Part shown: positions 32,366 to 33,695 of the stretch, in pieces | Numbering within the stretch: position 1 is the stretch's first letter | Layout: the number at the start of each line of letters is the position of its first letter | NCBI GenBank assembly: GCA_028280855.1 | Contig: JANQLA010000328.1 | Span: 1-33,695 of the forward strand | Reading direction: 5' to 3' | Length of the DNA stretch: 33,695 nucleotides | Source: Melioribacteraceae bacterium | Lineage (GTDB): Bacteria > Bacteroidota > Ignavibacteria > Ignavibacteriales > Melioribacteraceae | Program-made: the position numbers and the translations under genes | Notes under the pieces: generated by a model | The model's database searches: none | What the model was told of the DNA's origin: nothing | What the model saw: only the letters and a program-made list of their open reading frames with translations

Positions 32366-33695
32366 ATGATTAAAAAAACTTATTTGTTATTAATCTTAAT
32401 CACCGGCTTTGTATTTGCTCAGGAGCAGGTAAAGATTAAATTACTCAATCAATCATCCTTTCTCCCTATTGTTGGTGCGAGTTTTCAATATGGTCAACAA
32501 GCGGGACAGTCCGATAAAGATGGAGTTATCAGCTTTGAATTAATTGTCGACGAGCCTATTACACTATCTCACATAAGCTACGGTAAGTGGGAGTTGAGCA
32601 ATAAAAGTATTCTCTCAGCAATTAAGTCCGGAGTAATTTATAAGGAACGGCAAAGTGTAAACTTATACCCTGTTACAGTTGTTGCAATTCGTGAAAAATC
32701 GAATGAAGTGGAATTATTCGATCTCGACTACCGTGATAAAATGGCGCACGACGGCGGGGCATTACTTACACAGTCTCCTGTGATCAATATTATTAAGAAA
32801 GGCGGCGCTTACGGGTTCGATCCCGTCTTACGCGGCTTTAAATATGATCAGTTAAACGTTGTTCTGAACGGAGCACAATGTGCCACGGCTGCGTGTCCGA
32901 ATAGAATGGATCCTCCCACCAGTCAAATGGCTCCGAATGTGCTTGATAGAGTGGAAGTCCTCAAAGGTCCTTACGCTTTACGTTATGGAGGAGGATTCGG
33001 CGGAACAATTAATTTCATTCCCGCGCCTCTTCGATTCTCATCAGCTACTCAAACTTACGGGCGAATCTCCGGTGGTTTCGAGAGCAACGGCGATGTACTT
33101 CGTAACGAGGGATTGATTGGCTTTTCCGGTAGCGGGTATGACATTGGACTCTTCGCATCATGGTCGCAGGGAAATGATTACCAGGATGGAGATGGAAATG
33201 ATGTAGTATCTGACTTCACACGAGGAAGCATAAGCGCAAATATTGGATTGAAAGTTGGAGAAAATAATCAACTTCGAATTTCAGCTACGCGTAACTTTGC
33301 GCGGGACGCCGACTTTGCCGCTTTGCCAATGGACTTACGTGATGATGACACATGGATGTTTAATCTTCGTCATGACATGTCTTTCGGAGAACGGAAAGTT
33401 AATTCGTGGAACACATCGTTGTTCGGGTCGTTCGTCGATCATCTTATGGATAATTTGATGAAGAATATTAATCCGCGGATGGTTAACGCCAGCACAAACG
33501 CGAAAACTCATAATTTTGGCGCACGTACGGAGGGTATTTGGCGATTCAGCGAAAGTAATTTATTCGCGGGCGCTGATTTCCGGGTTGAAGGCGCTGAAGG
33601 AAAACGTGTGCGTGAATTTGTGATGGGACCAAATAACGGAAAAATGTTTACTGATAATGCCTGGCAGGAAAGTCAAATTGCAAAAGTCGGATTGT
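32366..33695 (+). CDS. TonB-dependent copper receptor (OprC/NosA-like), 5' part
   Basis: The gene runs off the window end; 443 codons are visible and open. A signal peptide (KKTYLLLILITGFVFAQ) is followed by a carboxypeptidase-like/STN-type N-terminal domain (about 20-100), then the plug (LRGFKYDQLNVVLNGA, and DRVEVLKGPYALRYGGGFGGTINF at 194-217). The ACPNRMDPPTS block (C177-x3-M181) and VDHLMDN (H359-x-M361) match the CxxxM and HxM copper ligands described for Pseudomonas OprC. It probably imports copper across the outer membrane. AGAGGAG precedes the ATG. Confidence 0.88.
   Translation, partial: MIKKTYLLLILITGFVFAQEQVKIKLLNQSSFLPIVGASFQYGQQAGQSDKDGVISFELIVDEPITLSHISYGKWELSNKSILSAIKSGVIYKERQSVNLYPVTVVAIREKSNEVELFDLDYRDKMAHDGGALLTQSPVINIIKKGGAYGFDPVLRGFKYDQLNVVLNGAQCATAACPNRMDPPTSQMAPNVLDRVEVLKGPYALRYGGGFGGTINFIPAPLRFSSATQTYGRISGGFESNGDVLRNEGLIGFSGSGYDIGLFASWSQGNDYQDGDGNDVVSDFTRGSISANIGLKVGENNQLRISATRNFARDADFAALPMDLRDDDTWMFNLRHDMSFGERKVNSWNTSLFGSFVDHLMDNLMKNINPRMVNASTNAKTHNFGARTEGIWRFSESNLFAGADFRVEGAEGKRVREFVMGPNNGKMFTDNAWQESQIAKVGL

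Noticed and set aside
32880..33458. Small plus-strand ORFs within the last 800 bases
   Set aside because: They are out-of-frame shadows of the TonB copper receptor frame that runs from 32366 to the window end.
1..33695. CRISPR arrays, tRNA or rRNA genes, intact transposases
   Set aside because: No regularly spaced repeats, no cloverleaf-like or rRNA-like sequence and no transposase/integrase motifs were found by reading.

Overview
The window looks like chromosomal DNA of a Gram-negative bacterium of the Bacteroidota/Chlorobiota/Ignavibacteriota group, most likely Ignavibacteria-like. This is an inference from the linear acetyl-cycle arginine operon with argJ and an embedded argR, TonB/RND/TolC outer-membrane machinery, lipoprotein-type signals, and promoters that can be read with the Bacteroidota -33 TTTG / -7 TAnnTTTG pattern. 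No rRNA, tRNA, CRISPR array or intact insertion sequence is visible.

Region 1 (about 1-7722, minus strand, visibly A+T-richer than the rest) is a defence island. Five tightly packed genes read from 5796 down to 331: a beta-class TSPPYN DNA methyltransferase, a BglII/BstYI-like small protein that appears to lack the acidic catalytic residues, a ParB/Srx-fold protein, a SNF2-type helicase/translocase, and a NO VEIN/DUF3883 protein with an intact PD-(D/E)XK-like nuclease motif. I cannot match this gene set to a named defence system, and it is the best candidate for an undescribed one. Next to it is an AbiEi/AbiEii toxin-antitoxin pair. Junk DNA with decayed ORF pieces and small inverted repeats lies at the boundaries.

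Region 2 (about 8050-15807, plus strand) is the arginine operon argC-argJ-argB-argD-argR-argG-argH. ARG-box-like palindromes lie upstream of argC and possibly argR. argF is not in the cluster.

Region 3 (about 15860-24300) is a coherent electrophile/quinone stress island resembling the content of the Bacillus MhqR/YodB regulons joined to a Kef module: YceI, MarR, pirin, MhqO-like dioxygenase, MhqD-like hydrolase, two CDGSH iron-sulfur proteins, a cysteine-less HxlR regulator, a DJ-1/PfpI protein, a KefF-like quinone reductase and a KefB/C-type antiporter. A perfect 18-bp palindrome overlaps the promoter of the MarR operon. Two genes are damaged: a small cupin (internal deletion, no start) and the DJ-1/PfpI gene (one in-frame TGA, with the family C-terminus continuing in frame).

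Region 4 (24305-31631, minus strand) holds a membrane-anchored class III nucleotide cyclase and a TolC-MFP-RND efflux operon that ends in a PII-like small protein and a DUF2892 membrane protein. Divergent from it (31914 to the window end) are a small Cys-containing membrane protein and the first part of a TonB-dependent copper receptor. The receptor carries recognisable CxxxM and HxM motifs, so this end of the window probably deals with copper or metal traffic.
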